A program made the translations under genes and the position numbers. From NCBI RefSeq assembly GCF_004362865.1, contig NZ_SNYI01000003.1:62001-126000 (forward strand): a stretch of DNA of 64,000 nucleotides, in the 5' to 3' direction. This stretch comes from Zeaxanthinibacter enoshimensis. GTDB lineage: Bacteria > Bacteroidota > Bacteroidia > Flavobacteriales > Flavobacteriaceae. Positions 17,219 to 26,993 of the stretch are shown here, one piece after another. The stretch's first letter is position 1. The number at the start of each line of letters is the position of its first letter. Below the pieces are notes generated by a model. That model was given only the letters and a program-made list of their open reading frames with translations. It did not search any database and was not told the origin of the DNA.

Positions 17219-20200
17219 TTAGAACGTTAACTTAACATTGAAACCGGCACTCCTGGTTGAAGGAATACTTGCTCTTTCTACACCAAAACCGTCTGCACCG
17301 GACCCGAAAAGTGTTGCTTCAGGATCAATGTGTGGTACTTCAGAATAGATCAGGAGCAGGTTACGTCCTTCTATACCTACAGACAGGCCTTTGATAAAGC
17401 CGTCTCCCAGTAATCTTGAAGGGAAGGTATAAGATAATCCCGCTTCTCTCAGTTTGATATAAGAGGCATCGTATACGTAAGGCTCGGCTACACTGTTGTC
17501 ATTAAGCGACGTCCAGAAATCCTGGGCGTTCAGCAAAGGTACATCATTGTCTCTTCGGTCGATAATGTTTCCGTCACCATCCCTGGTTACGATTACACCT
17601 TCTGTGTCGATAAAGGTTCCCTCACGATTCTGTAAAGTTTCTTTTACCAGACCTCCGGTCTGTAAAGCCTCTACAGTAGAAGACTTGATGACACCGCCCC
17701 ACTTGACATCGGCAGTGGCGTAAAAGCTCCATCCCTTGTAAGAGAAGCTGTTTACCCAGCCTGCTGTCCAGTCAGGAAGTACGGAACCAAGCGTTGTAGC
17801 TTCACCGGCTTGCCGGCGTCCTGTATTGGGATCAATGATCGGGCGTCCTGTCTCCTCGTCTCTCAAATGAGGGAAAGCGTAAAGCTGGAACTCTTCCCCG
17901 GGTACAGCAACAACCTGTACACTGTTAAAGGCGGAAGCGATTACTACTCGCTCTAATCCTTCAGTAAGGGAAACTACTTCAGATTCAACCCTGGAGAAAT
18001 TCAGTGCAGTGTTCCATGAAAAGTCGCCCGCAACTATCGGGGTCGCATCTATGGCGATCTCAAAACCTTCCTGGTCTACACGACCAACATTCTGTGTCCT
18101 AAACGCAAAGCCTGTGGATTCTGGGATCGGGATGTTCAGGATCTGGTTTTCGTTCTGGTTCTTAAAGTAAGCCATATCTATTCCCAGTCTTCCGTTGAAC
18201 AGTTTCAGGTCCAGACCAAATTCATAAGAGGTCTGCTCCTCGGGAACCAGGTTCTCTGCCGGGATAGTGTTGGATGCCGAATAGGCTAACGCCCCGTTGA
18301 ATGGGAAGTTAAGGTTTAATCCATACTGTCCTGTAGCGGTGGTTACCGGGTTAAAGTTAAAGTTCAGCAGGTATGGGTTGGTATCGTTACCAACCTGCGC
18401 CCAACTGGCCCTGATCTTACCAAAGGTCAGGAAGTCGCTGTCTATCCCAAGTGCATCGGTGAATACCAGTGCTAAACTTGCTGAAGGATAGAAGTAAGAA
18501 TTGTTGTCTTCCGGTAATGTGGAAGAGTAGTCATTCCTCGCGGTGAGCGTTAAAGTTGCCCAGCTCTTATAACGAAGTTCTGCGGATCCGTAGATACCAA
18601 ACAGCCTTGACTCTGCAAAATCACGGACCGGGATGGTCTGAGCTGCGTTTGCAGGGCTGAAGAGTTCAGGGATCAAAAGATCTACACCCTGGATCTGCTG
18701 TCTTTCAAAGATCCTGGAGTTGTACTGCATACCTCCAAGGATATTCAGGCTGAAATCTTCTCCAAGGTCTGTGTCGTACGTGGCGATCACATCAGAGGTA
18801 AGTTCGTTCCGACGGATGTTATCAGAGATAAAGTCTCCGAATAACCTTCCTACAGTTCCTTTACTGTTCTCGATCAGTCGTCGGTCGTCCTGCAAGTCGG
18901 CACCTACCCTCGCGGTAAGGCTGAATTTTTCCCAGGGCTTAAAAGTGACCTGGAAGTTACCGAAGATACGGTCATCATCCCTGTCGTTCGAATTTTCGTT
19001 CCTGATCCAGAATGGGTTGTTGGTTTGGTTCCCGTTGTTTGCTGTTACCAGGTTGATCTGGTTTCCGCTTTCATCGATCCATGGGCGGAACAGTCTCTGA
19101 TCCAGCGTGCTGCTGAATGAGCTGTAGCTGATAATGTTTGGGTCGTTTGCTCCTGTAGCACCTGTACCGCGACTCTGGGTGGTGGTGTACTGTACGCTGA
19201 ACCTGGATTCAAGTTTCTCGTTATGCTTTACTCCGGCATTAAGTCCGATAGTGATCCTGTCCAGGCTGGATCCAGGGAGGATACCGGTCTGGTTGGTCGA
19301 AGTTAAACTAAGCCTGTAATCAAATCGCTGGTTGGCGTCTGCTACTGCAAAGTTGTTGATACGGGTGATCCCTGTCTGGAAGAAATCATCTATACCATTA
19401 TTGTCTACTGCTCTGAGTTGTCCTCGTTCGCCGGTGATCGGCAGATTGTCTACGGTCTGGCCGACGATCTTTGGTCCCCAGTCGAATCCGACGGAACCGG
19501 CGTCGTACTGGCCGTTAGATCCCATGGCGTATTCCTGCTGGTAATCAGGCGTCCTGAACAGGTTTTCAAACCTGGTAGTGGAATTTATGGTTACCTGAGC
19601 TCCCCCGCCTTCGCCGGAAGCTCCTCTCTTGGTGGTAACGATAATGGCTCCACCGGCAGCCCTTGATCCGTAAAGTGCTGTCGCAGCCGCACCTTTAAGT
19701 ACGTTGATAGATTCTACGTCATCAGGGTTGATAACGGATGCCCCGTTGGCAAAATCCCTGGTTCCAGAGATCCTGCTCCCGTTACCAGGAGTCTGTGCGT
19801 CGTTGATCAGTACCCCGTCTACAACCCAAAGTGGGTTGTTACGTCCTGATAAGGAAGATACTCCACGAATGATGATCTTGGATGATCCGCCCAGGTTACC
19901 ACCGGTATTGGTGATCTGTACCCCGGTTACTTTTCCCTGGAGCGAGTTAACGATGTTGGTTTCCCTTGCTTTTACAAGTTCTTCACCTTTTACGATGTCT
20001 GTACCGTAACCAAGGGTCCTGGTCTCCCGCTGGATACCCAGTGCGGTTACGACAACCTCTTCCAGTGCTTCAGCATCTTCTTCCATCTGCACATCTATGG
20101 TGTTAGAGGCGCCGACAGTTCTCTCCACGGTTTTCTGACCCAGGTAAGTGAAGCGCAGGGTCTGGCCGGTATTGGCCATGATGGTGTAGTTACCATCAAA

Positions 20201-20368
20201 ATCCGTTTGTGTTCCGGTGACCGTACCCGCTACGATCACGTTAACTCCAGGTAGTGGTTCGCCGGACTGGTCCGTGACCGTACCCGAAATCGTTTTCTCC
20301 TGGGCATAGGAGAAACTCATTGCTAACGCCAGTAAAGGCATCAGCATCCAAGTTAATTTAGATTTCAT
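17219..20368 (-). CDS. SusC/RagA-family TonB-linked outer-membrane transporter
   Basis: A 1049-residue paralogue of the SusC at 11449-14685. The order is the same: signal peptide (SFSYAQ), carboxypeptidase-like domain (TISGTVTDQSGEPLPGVNVIV), a TonB-box-like EEVVVTALGIQRE, plug motifs IIRGVSSLSGRNNPLWVVDGV and LKGAAATALYGSRAAGGAIIVTTK, then the barrel ending NVKLTF. The N-terminal 110 residues closely resemble the paralogue while the barrels differ, as expected for transporters with different substrates. First gene of its operon, divergent from rpsL across a 456-bp region. Confidence 0.95.
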   Translation of the reverse strand: MKSKLTWMLMPLLALAMSFSYAQEKTISGTVTDQSGEPLPGVNVIVAGTVTGTQTDFDGNYTIMANTGQTLRFTYLGQKTVERTVGASNTIDVQMEEDAEALEEVVVTALGIQRETRTLGYGTDIVKGEELVKARETNIVNSLQGKVTGVQITNTGGNLGGSSKIIIRGVSSLSGRNNPLWVVDGVLINDAQTPGNGSRISGTRDFANGASVINPDDVESINVLKGAAATALYGSRAAGGAIIVTTKRGASGEGGGAQVTINSTTRFENLFRTPDYQQEYAMGSNGQYDAGSVGFDWGPKIVGQTVDNLPITGERGQLRAVDNNGIDDFFQTGITRINNFAVADANQRFDYRLSLTSTNQTGILPGSSLDRITIGLNAGVKHNEKLESRFSVQYTTTQSRGTGATGANDPNIISYSSFSSTLDQRLFRPWIDESGNQINLVTANNGNQTNNPFWIRNENSNDRDDDRIFGNFQVTFKPWEKFSLTARVGADLQDDRRLIENSKGTVGRLFGDFISDNIRRNELTSDVIATYDTDLGEDFSLNILGGMQYNSRIFERQQIQGVDLLIPELFSPANAAQTIPVRDFAESRLFGIYGSAELRYKSWATLTLTARNDYSSTLPEDNNSYFYPSASLALVFTDALGIDSDFLTFGKIRASWAQVGNDTNPYLLNFNFNPVTTATGQYGLNLNFPFNGALAYSASNTIPAENLVPEEQTSYEFGLDLKLFNGRLGIDMAYFKNQNENQILNIPIPESTGFAFRTQNVGRVDQEGFEIAIDATPIVAGDFSWNTALNFSRVESEVVSLTEGLERVVIASAFNSVQVVAVPGEEFQLYAFPHLRDEETGRPIIDPNTGRRQAGEATTLGSVLPDWTAGWVNSFSYKGWSFYATADVKWGGVIKSSTVEALQTGGLVKETLQNREGTFIDTEGVIVTRDGDGNIIDRRDNDVPLLNAQDFWTSLNDNSVAEPYVYDASYIKLREAGLSYTFPSRLLGDGFIKGLSVGIEGRNLLLIYSEVPHIDPEATLFGSGADGFGVERASIPSTRSAGFNVKLTF

Positions 20369-20394
20369 TTATATGGTTTTTGAATTAGTAGCCG

Positions 20395-20424
20395 CAAAAT
20401 CTTAATAATCCGTTAATAAACCAA
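20395..20424 (-). promoter_or_regulatory. Candidate promoter of the second susC
   Basis: On the minus strand TTG (20422-20424), 17 bases, then TAAGATTTTG ending at 20395. It is followed by GCGGCTA and an AATTCAAA motif also present upstream of the other susC. The spacing from TTG to TTTG fits the flavobacterial promoter, with AG in place of TA in the -7 element. Confidence 0.5.
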
Positions 20425-20751
20425 GGGATTTTTCACAAATTATTATGAATAGTTTAAGCGCATATCAGAAAGGAATGCCTTCATCTTCCTGATATTTGAC
20501 CAATAGTGTTAAAGAAATAAATAGCTATTATCTGGGATAAGCACGGGCGGGGTGGCAACGCGGCGTTCAGTCATTAAAGTTTATCCAGAATATGTATAGG
20601 TAGTGAAGAGGGATTTTTTGCAGGTGCAGCCTGCTGATCTCTTCCCGGGATCAATACCTTATATATATAGGTAACACTCTTCTTTTTTGTAGGCGGTTTC
20701 ATCCTAAATCCATGGGCGAGTAAAAAAATGAGAAATTTAATGGCTTAGCAT

Positions 20752-20781
20752 TTGAATTATAATGAATTATTCCTACATTTG
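20752..20781 (+). promoter_or_regulatory. str-operon promoter
   Basis: TTG at 20752-20754, a 19-base spacer, then TACATTTG at 20774-20781. This is a full match to the flavobacterial consensus TTG-N17-23-TAnnTTTG. The predicted start point is about 37 bases upstream of rpsL, the first gene of the ribosomal-protein cluster. Confidence 0.75.
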
Positions 20782-20824
20782 CCAGCCCTTAAAAGAGGGG
20801 ATTATATTAGACATAAATTATAGT

Positions 20825-21199
20825 ATGCCAACAATTTCACAATTAGTACGAAAAGGAAGGGCCACAATTACCAAGAAGAGTAAATCGGCTGCTTTAGATT
20901 CGTGCCCCCAGCGAAGAGGGGTGTGTACACGTGTGTATACCACTACGCCTAAGAAACCAAACTCTGCTATGCGTAAAGTAGCAAGGGTAAGGTTGACCAA
21001 CGGTAAAGAGGTTAACGCGTACATCCCGGGTGAGGGACACAATCTGCAGGAGCACTCGATAGTATTGGTTAGAGGCGGAAGGGTGAAAGATTTGCCAGGA
21101 GTTAGATACCACATCGTTAGAGGTGCTTTGGATACGGCAGGAGTTGCCGGGAGAACCCAACGACGATCTAAGTACGGAGCAAAACGCCCTAAAAAGTAA
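20825..21199 (+). CDS. rpsL: Small ribosomal subunit protein uS12
   Basis: 124 residues, the usual length of S12, a decoding-centre protein of the 30S subunit and the classic site of streptomycin resistance mutations. Conserved stretches [20 protein letters not shown] and [11 protein letters not shown] are present with Lys at the streptomycin-contact sites (TPKKPNS), so a streptomycin-sensitive allele is likely. I chose the ATG at 20825 ([12 protein letters not shown]). An in-frame ATG 21 codons upstream would start before the predicted transcription start and adds residues not found in S12. First gene of the str part; rpsG follows after 22 bp. Confidence 0.97.
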   Translation: MPTISQLVRKGRATITKKSKSAALDSCPQRRGVCTRVYTTTPKKPNSAMRKVARVRLTNGKEVNAYIPGEGHNLQEHSIVLVRGGRVKDLPGVRYHIVRGALDTAGVAGRTQRRSKYGAKRPKK

Positions 21200-21221
21200 T
21201 TTGAACTTTTAAGTTGAAGAG

Positions 21222-21698
21222 ATGAGAAAAAGACAGGCAAAGAAGCGGCCTCTTTTACCGGATCCAAGATTCAATGACCAGTTGGTAACTAGGTTTGTGA
21301 ATATGATGATGTGGGACGGTAAAAAATCCGTAGCCTTTAAAGTGTTCTACGATGCAATGGATATCGTGGAGGAAAAAAAGACGGACGACGAGAAGTCGGC
21401 CCTGGAACATTGGAAAGAAGCGTTGTCTAACGTGATGCCTCACGTAGAAGTGCGAAGCCGCCGTGTAGGTGGTGCTACCTTCCAGATCCCGATGCAGATC
21501 CGTCCGGACAGGAAGATTTCTACTGCGATGAAATGGTTGATCCTTTATGCGCGTAAAAGAAACGAGAAATCGATGGCCCTCAGGTTGGCTAACGAGATCC
21601 TTGCAGCTGCCAAAGAAGAAGGTGCTGCCGTTAAAAAACGTGTGGATACTCATAAGATGGCAGAAGCGAACAAAGCATTTTCCCACTTTAGATTTTAA
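21222..21698 (+). CDS. rpsG: Small ribosomal subunit protein uS7
   Basis: 158 residues, matching bacterial S7, the primary assembly protein that nucleates folding of the 16S rRNA 3' major domain (30S head). It shows the conserved [15 protein letters not shown], an [21 protein letters not shown] loop that contacts RNA, and a C-terminal [15 protein letters not shown]. Second gene of the str unit; fusA follows after only 8 bp. Confidence 0.97.
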   Translation: MRKRQAKKRPLLPDPRFNDQLVTRFVNMMMWDGKKSVAFKVFYDAMDIVEEKKTDDEKSALEHWKEALSNVMPHVEVRSRRVGGATFQIPMQIRPDRKISTAMKWLILYARKRNEKSMALRLANEILAAAKEEGAAVKKRVDTHKMAEANKAFSHFRF

Positions 21699-21706
21699 TT
21701 ACTGAA

Positions 21707-23833
21707 ATGGCAAGAGATTTAAAATATACAAGAAACATAGGGATCGCGGCGCATATTGATGCCGGTAAAACGACGACTACGGAACGTATCCTTTTCTATA
21801 CTGGTGTTAGCCACAAGATAGGAGAAGTTCACGATGGTGCTGCGACCATGGACTGGATGGAGCAAGAGCAGGAGCGTGGTATTACCATTACTTCGGCTGC
21901 TACTACCTGTACCTGGAATTTCCCGATGAAGAACGGACAGGTCGTTGATGAGACCAAGCCGTATAACTTTAACATTATTGATACCCCCGGTCACGTTGAC
22001 TTTACCGTAGAGGTAAACCGCTCTTTACGTGTACTTGACGGATTGGTATTCCTTTTCAGTGCTGTAGACGGGGTTGAGCCTCAGTCTGAGACCAACTGGA
22101 GGCTTGCTGATAACTACAAGGTGCCACGTATCGGGTTCGTTAACAAAATGGACCGCCAGGGATCAAACTTCTTGAACGTGTGTAAGCAGGTTCGTGAAAT
22201 GTTGAAGTCTAATGCAGTGCCAATCGTTCTTCCAATTGGTGATGAAGCGGATTTCCGTGGAATCGTTGACCTGGTGAAGAACCGCGCGATCGTATGGCAT
22301 GAGGACAATTACGGATCTACATTCGACGAGATCGATATCCCAGCGGATATGGTAGATGAAGTAAAAGAATACCGTGCTCACCTGATCGAGGCAGTTGCTG
22401 AATACGATGAAACCCTGATGGAGAAGTTCTTCGAAGATGAAGACTCTATCACAGAAGACGAAGTACACGCTGCACTACGTGCTGCGGTTATGGACATGAG
22501 CATCATTCCGATGATCTGTGGTTCTTCGTTCAAGAATAAAGGTGTACAGTTCTTATTGGATGCTGTATGTCGCTACCTGCCTTCGCCAATCGATAAGGAT
22601 GCGATCGTAGGAGTAAACCCTGACACAGGGAAAGAAGAAAAGAGAAATCCTGATCCTAAAGAGCCTTTCGCGGCCCTTGCTTTCAAGATCGCAACTGACC
22701 CGTTCGTTGGTCGTCTTGCATTCTTCAGAGCATATTCCGGAAGACTTGATGCCGGTTCTTACGTGCTGAACAACCGTTCAGGTAACAAAGAGCGTATCTC
22801 CAGGATCTACCAGATGCACTCCAATAAACAGAATGCTGTTGATTTTATCAACGCTGGTGATATTGGTGCTGCTGTAGGATTTAAAGATATTAAGACAGGG
22901 GATACCCTGACAGACGAAAAACATCCTCTTGTATTAGAGAGTATGGATTTCCCGGACCCGGTAATCGGTATTGCAGTAGAGCCTAAGACTAAGGCTGATG
23001 TGGATAAGATGGGTATGGCTCTTGCCAAACTGGCAGAAGAGGATCCTACTTTCCAGGTTAAGACCGATGAGGCTTCAGGACAGACGATCATCTCAGGAAT
23101 GGGAGAGTTGCACCTGGACATTATTGTAGACCGTATGCGTAGGGAGTTCAAGGTTGAGTTAAACCAGGGACAACCACAGGTGGAATACAAGGAGGCTATT
23201 ACCAAAGCTGCTAACCATCGCGAGGTGTATAAGAAGCAGACCGGTGGTCGAGGTAAATTCGCAGATATCGTATTTACCCTTGAGCCTGCTGAAGAAGGTA
23301 AGTCAGGACTGGAATTTGTCAACGTAATTAAAGGTGGTAACATTCCTAAGGAATTTGTACCATCTGTAGAGAAAGGTTTCAAGGAAGCCATGAAGAACGG
23401 GCCATTGGCCGGATTTGAAATGGACGCCATGAAAGTTACCCTGAAGGACGGATCTTTCCACCCTGTGGATTCTGACCAGTTATCATTTGAGCTGGCGGCC
23501 AAGCTGGGATATAAGGAGGCGGCTAAAGCTGCGGGAGCAGTATTGATGGAGCCGATCATGAAATTGGAAGTGCTTACCCCGGAAGAGAACATGGGGGATA
23601 TCGTTGGAGACCTTAACCGTCGTCGCGGACAGGTAAACAACATGTCTGACCGTGCCGGTGCTAAAGTGATCAAGGCTGATGTGCCATTATCTGAAATGTT
23701 TGGTTATGTAACTTCGTTACGTACACTATCCTCAGGTAGGGCGACTTCAACCATGGAGTTCTCTCACTACGCAGAGACCCCTTCCAATATTGCAGAAGAA
23801 GTTATTAAGGCAGCTAAAGGCGTAACCGCTTAA
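21707..23833 (+). CDS. fusA: Elongation factor G
   Basis: 708 residues, full length for EF-G, the GTPase that drives tRNA-mRNA translocation. GTP-binding motifs are visible: G1 [15 protein letters not shown] (near 15-29), G3 DTPGHVDF, G4 NKMD and a G2-region [11 protein letters not shown]. Domains II to V follow, with [14 protein letters not shown] in domain III and [16 protein letters not shown] near the C-terminus. The genome copy stands in the canonical str position between rpsG and rpsJ; no adjacent tuf gene is present in this window. Confidence 0.97.
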   Translation: MARDLKYTRNIGIAAHIDAGKTTTTERILFYTGVSHKIGEVHDGAATMDWMEQEQERGITITSAATTCTWNFPMKNGQVVDETKPYNFNIIDTPGHVDFTVEVNRSLRVLDGLVFLFSAVDGVEPQSETNWRLADNYKVPRIGFVNKMDRQGSNFLNVCKQVREMLKSNAVPIVLPIGDEADFRGIVDLVKNRAIVWHEDNYGSTFDEIDIPADMVDEVKEYRAHLIEAVAEYDETLMEKFFEDEDSITEDEVHAALRAAVMDMSIIPMICGSSFKNKGVQFLLDAVCRYLPSPIDKDAIVGVNPDTGKEEKRNPDPKEPFAALAFKIATDPFVGRLAFFRAYSGRLDAGSYVLNNRSGNKERISRIYQMHSNKQNAVDFINAGDIGAAVGFKDIKTGDTLTDEKHPLVLESMDFPDPVIGIAVEPKTKADVDKMGMALAKLAEEDPTFQVKTDEASGQTIISGMGELHLDIIVDRMRREFKVELNQGQPQVEYKEAITKAANHREVYKKQTGGRGKFADIVFTLEPAEEGKSGLEFVNVIKGGNIPKEFVPSVEKGFKEAMKNGPLAGFEMDAMKVTLKDGSFHPVDSDQLSFELAAKLGYKEAAKAAGAVLMEPIMKLEVLTPEENMGDIVGDLNRRRGQVNNMSDRAGAKVIKADVPLSEMFGYVTSLRTLSSGRATSTMEFSHYAETPSNIAEEVIKAAKGVTA

Positions 23834-23844
23834 AATTTAGGTAG

Positions 23845-24150
23845 ATGAGTCAAAAAATTAGAATAAAACTGAAATCTTACGATCACAACCTGGTAGACAA
23901 GTCTGCAGAGAAGATCGTGAAAACGGTAAAGACTACCGGTGCAGTGGTTACGGGTCCAATCCCTCTTCCAACACACAAGAAGATCTTTACGGTGCTCCGT
24001 TCACCTCACGTGAACAAGAAGAGTAGGGAGCAATTCGAGCTTAGTTCTTACAAAAGGCTGCTCGATATCTACAGCTCTTCTTCCAAGACCATCGACGCAC
24101 TGATGAAGTTAGAGCTTCCCAGTGGTGTAGAGGTCGAGATCAAGGTGTGA
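23845..24150 (+). CDS. rpsJ: Small ribosomal subunit protein uS10
   Basis: 101 residues, the standard S10 of the 30S head, which in Proteobacteria also acts as NusE in antitermination. Conserved segments are [15 protein letters not shown] at the start, [29 protein letters not shown] in the middle, and a VEIKV end. It follows fusA by 11 bp, the usual Bacteroidota fusion of str and S10 operons. A 167-bp spacer with hairpins follows it. Confidence 0.97.
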   Translation: MSQKIRIKLKSYDHNLVDKSAEKIVKTVKTTGAVVTGPIPLPTHKKIFTVLRSPHVNKKSREQFELSSYKRLLDIYSSSSKTIDALMKLELPSGVEVEIKV

Positions 24151-24164
24151 GGCTGACAGCTGGT

Positions 24165-24182
24165 GAAAGACGATAGTCTTTC
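24165..24182. other. Short perfect hairpin after rpsJ
   Basis: GAAAGAC and GTCTTTC form a perfect 7-bp stem around a GATA loop, 14 bases after the rpsJ stop. There is no T-run after it, so it is not an intrinsic terminator. It could stabilise the upstream mRNA end or belong to a leader of rplC. Confidence 0.45.
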
Positions 24183-24233
24183 CAAACATGTCCTGAGCGT
24201 TTCGCGAGGGAAAAACGGTAACAAAAATAAATT

Positions 24234-24266
24234 CGGGGTCGAATTATTTTTGACCCTGTTTTTTTG
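24234..24266 (+). terminator. Terminator-like hairpin between rpsJ and rplC
   Basis: CGGGGTC (24234-24240) pairs with GACCCTG (24252-24258), 7 bp with one G-T pair, and is followed at once by seven T (24259-24265). It lies 52 bases upstream of rplC inside an otherwise tightly packed cluster. It may be a terminator or attenuator that separates str-rpsJ from the rplC-onward genes. Confidence 0.6.
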
Positions 24267-24317
24267 CTTCAAAGAGAAGCAGTTATAAATAAATGTAATC
24301 AATTAATTAATTAAAGT

Positions 24318-24938
24318 ATGTCTGGGTTAATAGGAAGAAAAGTAGGCATGACCAGCATTTTCGATGAAAATGGAAAGAACATTCCATGTACTGTGATCGA
24401 AGCTGGACCATGTGTAGTTACCCAAGTCAGAACCGAAGAGGTAGACGGGTATTTTGCCCTTCAGCTTGGTTTCGATGACAAGGCAGAAAAGCGTGCTAAC
24501 AATGCCGAGAAAGGGCATTATAAGAAAGCAGGCGTTTCTCCCAAGAAAAAGGTCGAGGAATTCAAGTATTTTGAAGAGGGTAGGTTTAAACTGGGAGAAA
24601 CAATAAGCGTTGATCTTTTCCAGGAAGGTGATTTTGTAGACGTATGTGCTACATCTAAAGGAAAAGGTTTCCAGGGTGTTGTTAAACGCCACGGATTCGG
24701 CGGAGTCGGGCAGGCCACTCACGGTCAGCATAACCGTCTGCGTGCACCAGGATCTATCGGTGCTGCATCTACACCATCAAGGGTATTTAAAGGAATGAAG
24801 ATGGCCGGCCGTATGGGTGGTGAACGCGTCACAGTTCAGAACCTCAGGGTACTGAAAGTGGTTCCAGAGAAGAACCTTTTGGTTTTAAAGGGTTGTGTGC
24901 CCGGTCATAAGAACGCTTACATAACGATCGAGAAATAA
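24318..24938 (+). CDS. rplC: Large ribosomal subunit protein uL3
   Basis: 206 residues. L3 is one of the two proteins that start 50S assembly and reaches the peptidyl-transferase centre with a long loop. The N-terminus [19 protein letters not shown] and the loop [31 protein letters not shown] region are characteristic. First gene after the hairpin-containing spacer; its stop shares one base with the rplD start (TAATG overlap at 24938). Confidence 0.97.
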   Translation: MSGLIGRKVGMTSIFDENGKNIPCTVIEAGPCVVTQVRTEEVDGYFALQLGFDDKAEKRANNAEKGHYKKAGVSPKKKVEEFKYFEEGRFKLGETISVDLFQEGDFVDVCATSKGKGFQGVVKRHGFGGVGQATHGQHNRLRAPGSIGAASTPSRVFKGMKMAGRMGGERVTVQNLRVLKVVPEKNLLVLKGCVPGHKNAYITIEK

Positions 24939-25570
24939 TGAAGGTAGCAGTTTTAGATATCAAAGGAAAAGAGACAGGGAGAAAGGTAGACCTTTCCGAT
25001 GCTGTTTTCAAGATAGAGCCCAATGAGCATGCCATTTACCTGGATGTAAAGCAGTACCTGGCGCACCAGCGTCAAGGAACTCACCAGGCTAAAGAGCGTG
25101 GAGCCATCGCGGGTAGTACCAGGAAGATCAAAAAACAAAAAGGTACAGGTACCGCAAGGGCCGGTAGTATCAAGTCGCCTATCTTCAGGGGTGGGGGTCG
25201 AATTTTTGGTCCGAGAAGCAAGGATTACAGCCAGAAACTGAACAAGAACGTTAAGCGTCTTGCCAGGAGATCTGCCCTTAGCATCAAAGCCCAGGAGAAC
25301 TCTCTGATGGTGATCGAGGATTTCAATTTTGAGGCCCCGAAGACCAAAGATTTCATCCAGGTGCTTAAGTCCCTGGGACTGGAGGATAAAAAGTCCCTTA
25401 TAGTATTGGGCGATTCAAATAATAACGTATATTTGTCGTCGCGCAATTTAACCCGCACTGAAGTTGTAACCAACTCAGAATTAAGCACTTACAAAATTCT
25501 GAATGCTCAGAATGTAGTGCTTCTCGAGGGTTCCCTGGAAGGAATAGAATCGAATCTTAGCAAATCGTAA
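24938..25570 (+). CDS. rplD: Large ribosomal subunit protein uL4
   Basis: 210 residues. L4 lines the peptide exit tunnel and, in E. coli, represses its own S10 operon. The conserved tunnel loop is seen as GSTRKIKKQKGTGTARAGS and GGGRIFGPRSKDYSQKLNKNVKRLARRSALS. It overlaps the rplC stop by one base, which suggests translational coupling. Whether L4 autoregulates here is not visible from sequence. Confidence 0.97.
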   Translation: MKVAVLDIKGKETGRKVDLSDAVFKIEPNEHAIYLDVKQYLAHQRQGTHQAKERGAIAGSTRKIKKQKGTGTARAGSIKSPIFRGGGRIFGPRSKDYSQKLNKNVKRLARRSALSIKAQENSLMVIEDFNFEAPKTKDFIQVLKSLGLEDKKSLIVLGDSNNNVYLSSRNLTRTEVVTNSELSTYKILNAQNVVLLEGSLEGIESNLSKS

Positions 25571-25574
25571 GGAG

Positions 25575-25865
25575 ATGAGTGTATTGATTAAGCCAATTAT
25601 AACGGAAAAAATGACAGCTGAAGGCGAGTTGAACAACCGCTACGGTTTTGTTGTAAATCCCAGGGCAAACAAAATACAGATCAAGGACGCCGTGGAGGCA
25701 GCCTATGGTGTATCAGTGACCAAGGTCAGAACTATGAACTACGGTCCTCAGCGCAAAACGCGTTTCACCAAGACTGGTGTGCAGCACGGAAAGACCAATG
25801 CCTACAAGAAGGCTATTGTAGATGTTGAGGAAGGTGATGTTATTGATTTTTACAGTAATCTATAA
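25575..25865 (+). CDS. rplW: Large ribosomal subunit protein uL23
   Basis: 96 residues, the normal bacterial size. L23 sits at the tunnel exit and is the docking site for SRP and trigger factor. Features are KPIITEKMTAEGELNNRYGFVV and NYGPQRKTRFTKTG, with a basic loop. It starts 4 bp after rplD and ends 9 bp before rplB. Confidence 0.97.
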   Translation: MSVLIKPIITEKMTAEGELNNRYGFVVNPRANKIQIKDAVEAAYGVSVTKVRTMNYGPQRKTRFTKTGVQHGKTNAYKKAIVDVEEGDVIDFYSNL

Positions 25866-25874
25866 AGACACGAA

Positions 25875-26699
25875 ATGTCAGTTAGAAAATTAAAACCGAT
25901 CACTCCGGGACAGCGTTTCAAGATAGTAAATGGCTTTGATGCTATTACTACCGACAAACCGGAGAAAAGCTTGTTAGCGCCCCTGAAAAAATCAGGAGGT
26001 AGGAACAGCAAGGGAAAGATGACCATGCGCCACAGAGGTGGTGGTCACAAGAGGAGATACCGTCTTATTGATTTTAAAAGGGATAAGCAAGGAGTTGCTG
26101 CCGAGGTGAAATCAATACAGTACGATCCGAACCGATCTGCATTTATTGCTCTTGTAGAGTATACAGACGGGGAAAAGCGTTACGTGATCGCACAGAACGG
26201 CCTGGAGGTCGGTCAGCAGATCACTGCCGGATCGGGTGCTGCTCCGGAAATCGGGAATGCACTTCCGTTAAGTGATATTCCGTTGGGAACAATCATTTCC
26301 TGCATCGAGTTACGTCCCGGACAGGGAGCGGTAATGGCTCGTAGCGCCGGAACTTTCGCGCAGCTTATGGCTCGTGACGGGAAGTTTGTAACTATTAAGT
26401 TACCATCCGGGGAAACAAGGTTGATCCTTGCACAGTGTCTTGCTACTATAGGAGCTGTATCTAACTCTGATCACCAGTTGATCGTATCCGGTAAAGCGGG
26501 TAGAAGTCGCTGGTTAGGTAGAAGACCAAGAACTAGGCCGGTAGCCATGAACCCCGTAGATCACCCGATGGGTGGTGGGGAAGGTAGAGCTTCCGGAGGT
26601 CATCCAAGATCTAGAAACGGTATTCCTGCAAAAGGATTCAGAACCCGTTCCAAGACCAAGGACACCAACAGATATATCATAGAACGTAGAAAGAAATAA
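25875..26699 (+). CDS. rplB: Large ribosomal subunit protein uL2
   Basis: 274 residues. L2 is needed for subunit association and peptidyl-transferase activity. It shows the SH3/OB-like core with [26 protein letters not shown] and the C-terminal block [21 protein letters not shown], which contains the functionally important His (HPMGGGEG). Twelve bases separate it from rpsS. Confidence 0.97.
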   Translation: MSVRKLKPITPGQRFKIVNGFDAITTDKPEKSLLAPLKKSGGRNSKGKMTMRHRGGGHKRRYRLIDFKRDKQGVAAEVKSIQYDPNRSAFIALVEYTDGEKRYVIAQNGLEVGQQITAGSGAAPEIGNALPLSDIPLGTIISCIELRPGQGAVMARSAGTFAQLMARDGKFVTIKLPSGETRLILAQCLATIGAVSNSDHQLIVSGKAGRSRWLGRRPRTRPVAMNPVDHPMGGGEGRASGGHPRSRNGIPAKGFRTRSKTKDTNRYIIERRKK

Positions 26700-26711
26700 A
26701 AAGAATTAGAA

Positions 26712-26990
26712 ATGGCACGTTCACTAAAAAAAGGACCTTACGTTCATTACAGCCTGGAGAATAAAGTCCAGAAAAACGTGGAAAGCGGAAAGAAGACCGT
26801 CATCAAGACCTGGTCAAGAGCTTCCATGATCACACCGGACTTCGTGGGTCAGACGATCGCGGTCCACAACGGACGACAGTTTGTACCTGTATATGTAACA
26901 GAGAACATGGTAGGGCATAAGTTAGGAGAGTTTTCTCCGACACGCTCTTTCAGGGGTCACGCTGGAGCTAAAAACAAAGGAAAAAAGTAA
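26712..26990 (+). CDS. rpsS: Small ribosomal subunit protein uS19
   Basis: 92 residues. S19 binds the 30S head with S13 and contacts the A-site side. The start [19 protein letters not shown], the middle [26 protein letters not shown] and the end [17 protein letters not shown] are diagnostic. It lies between rplB and rplV with gaps of 12 and 3 bp. Confidence 0.97.
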   Translation: MARSLKKGPYVHYSLENKVQKNVESGKKTVIKTWSRASMITPDFVGQTIAVHNGRQFVPVYVTENMVGHKLGEFSPTRSFRGHAGAKNKGKK

Positions 26991-26993
26991 GCT

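Larger units (their letters stand above)
20369..20824. other. 456-bp divergent control region between susC and rpsL
   Basis: No credible gene. The susC-proximal end holds the promoter-like block at 20395-20424 and the rpsL-proximal end holds the str promoter at 20752-20781. Between them is AT-rich sequence with short GC-rich patches (near 20540-20570) and an alternating TATATATATA stretch near 20660. I see no clear operator or hairpin with a T-run. Confidence 0.6.

Noticed and set aside
22807-23673. A 288-codon open frame on the minus strand opposite fusA
   Set aside because: It lies wholly within the well-conserved EF-G gene, has a composition that mirrors it (Ser/Thr-rich), and shows no signal or known motif. 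Codon bias of fusA explains it.
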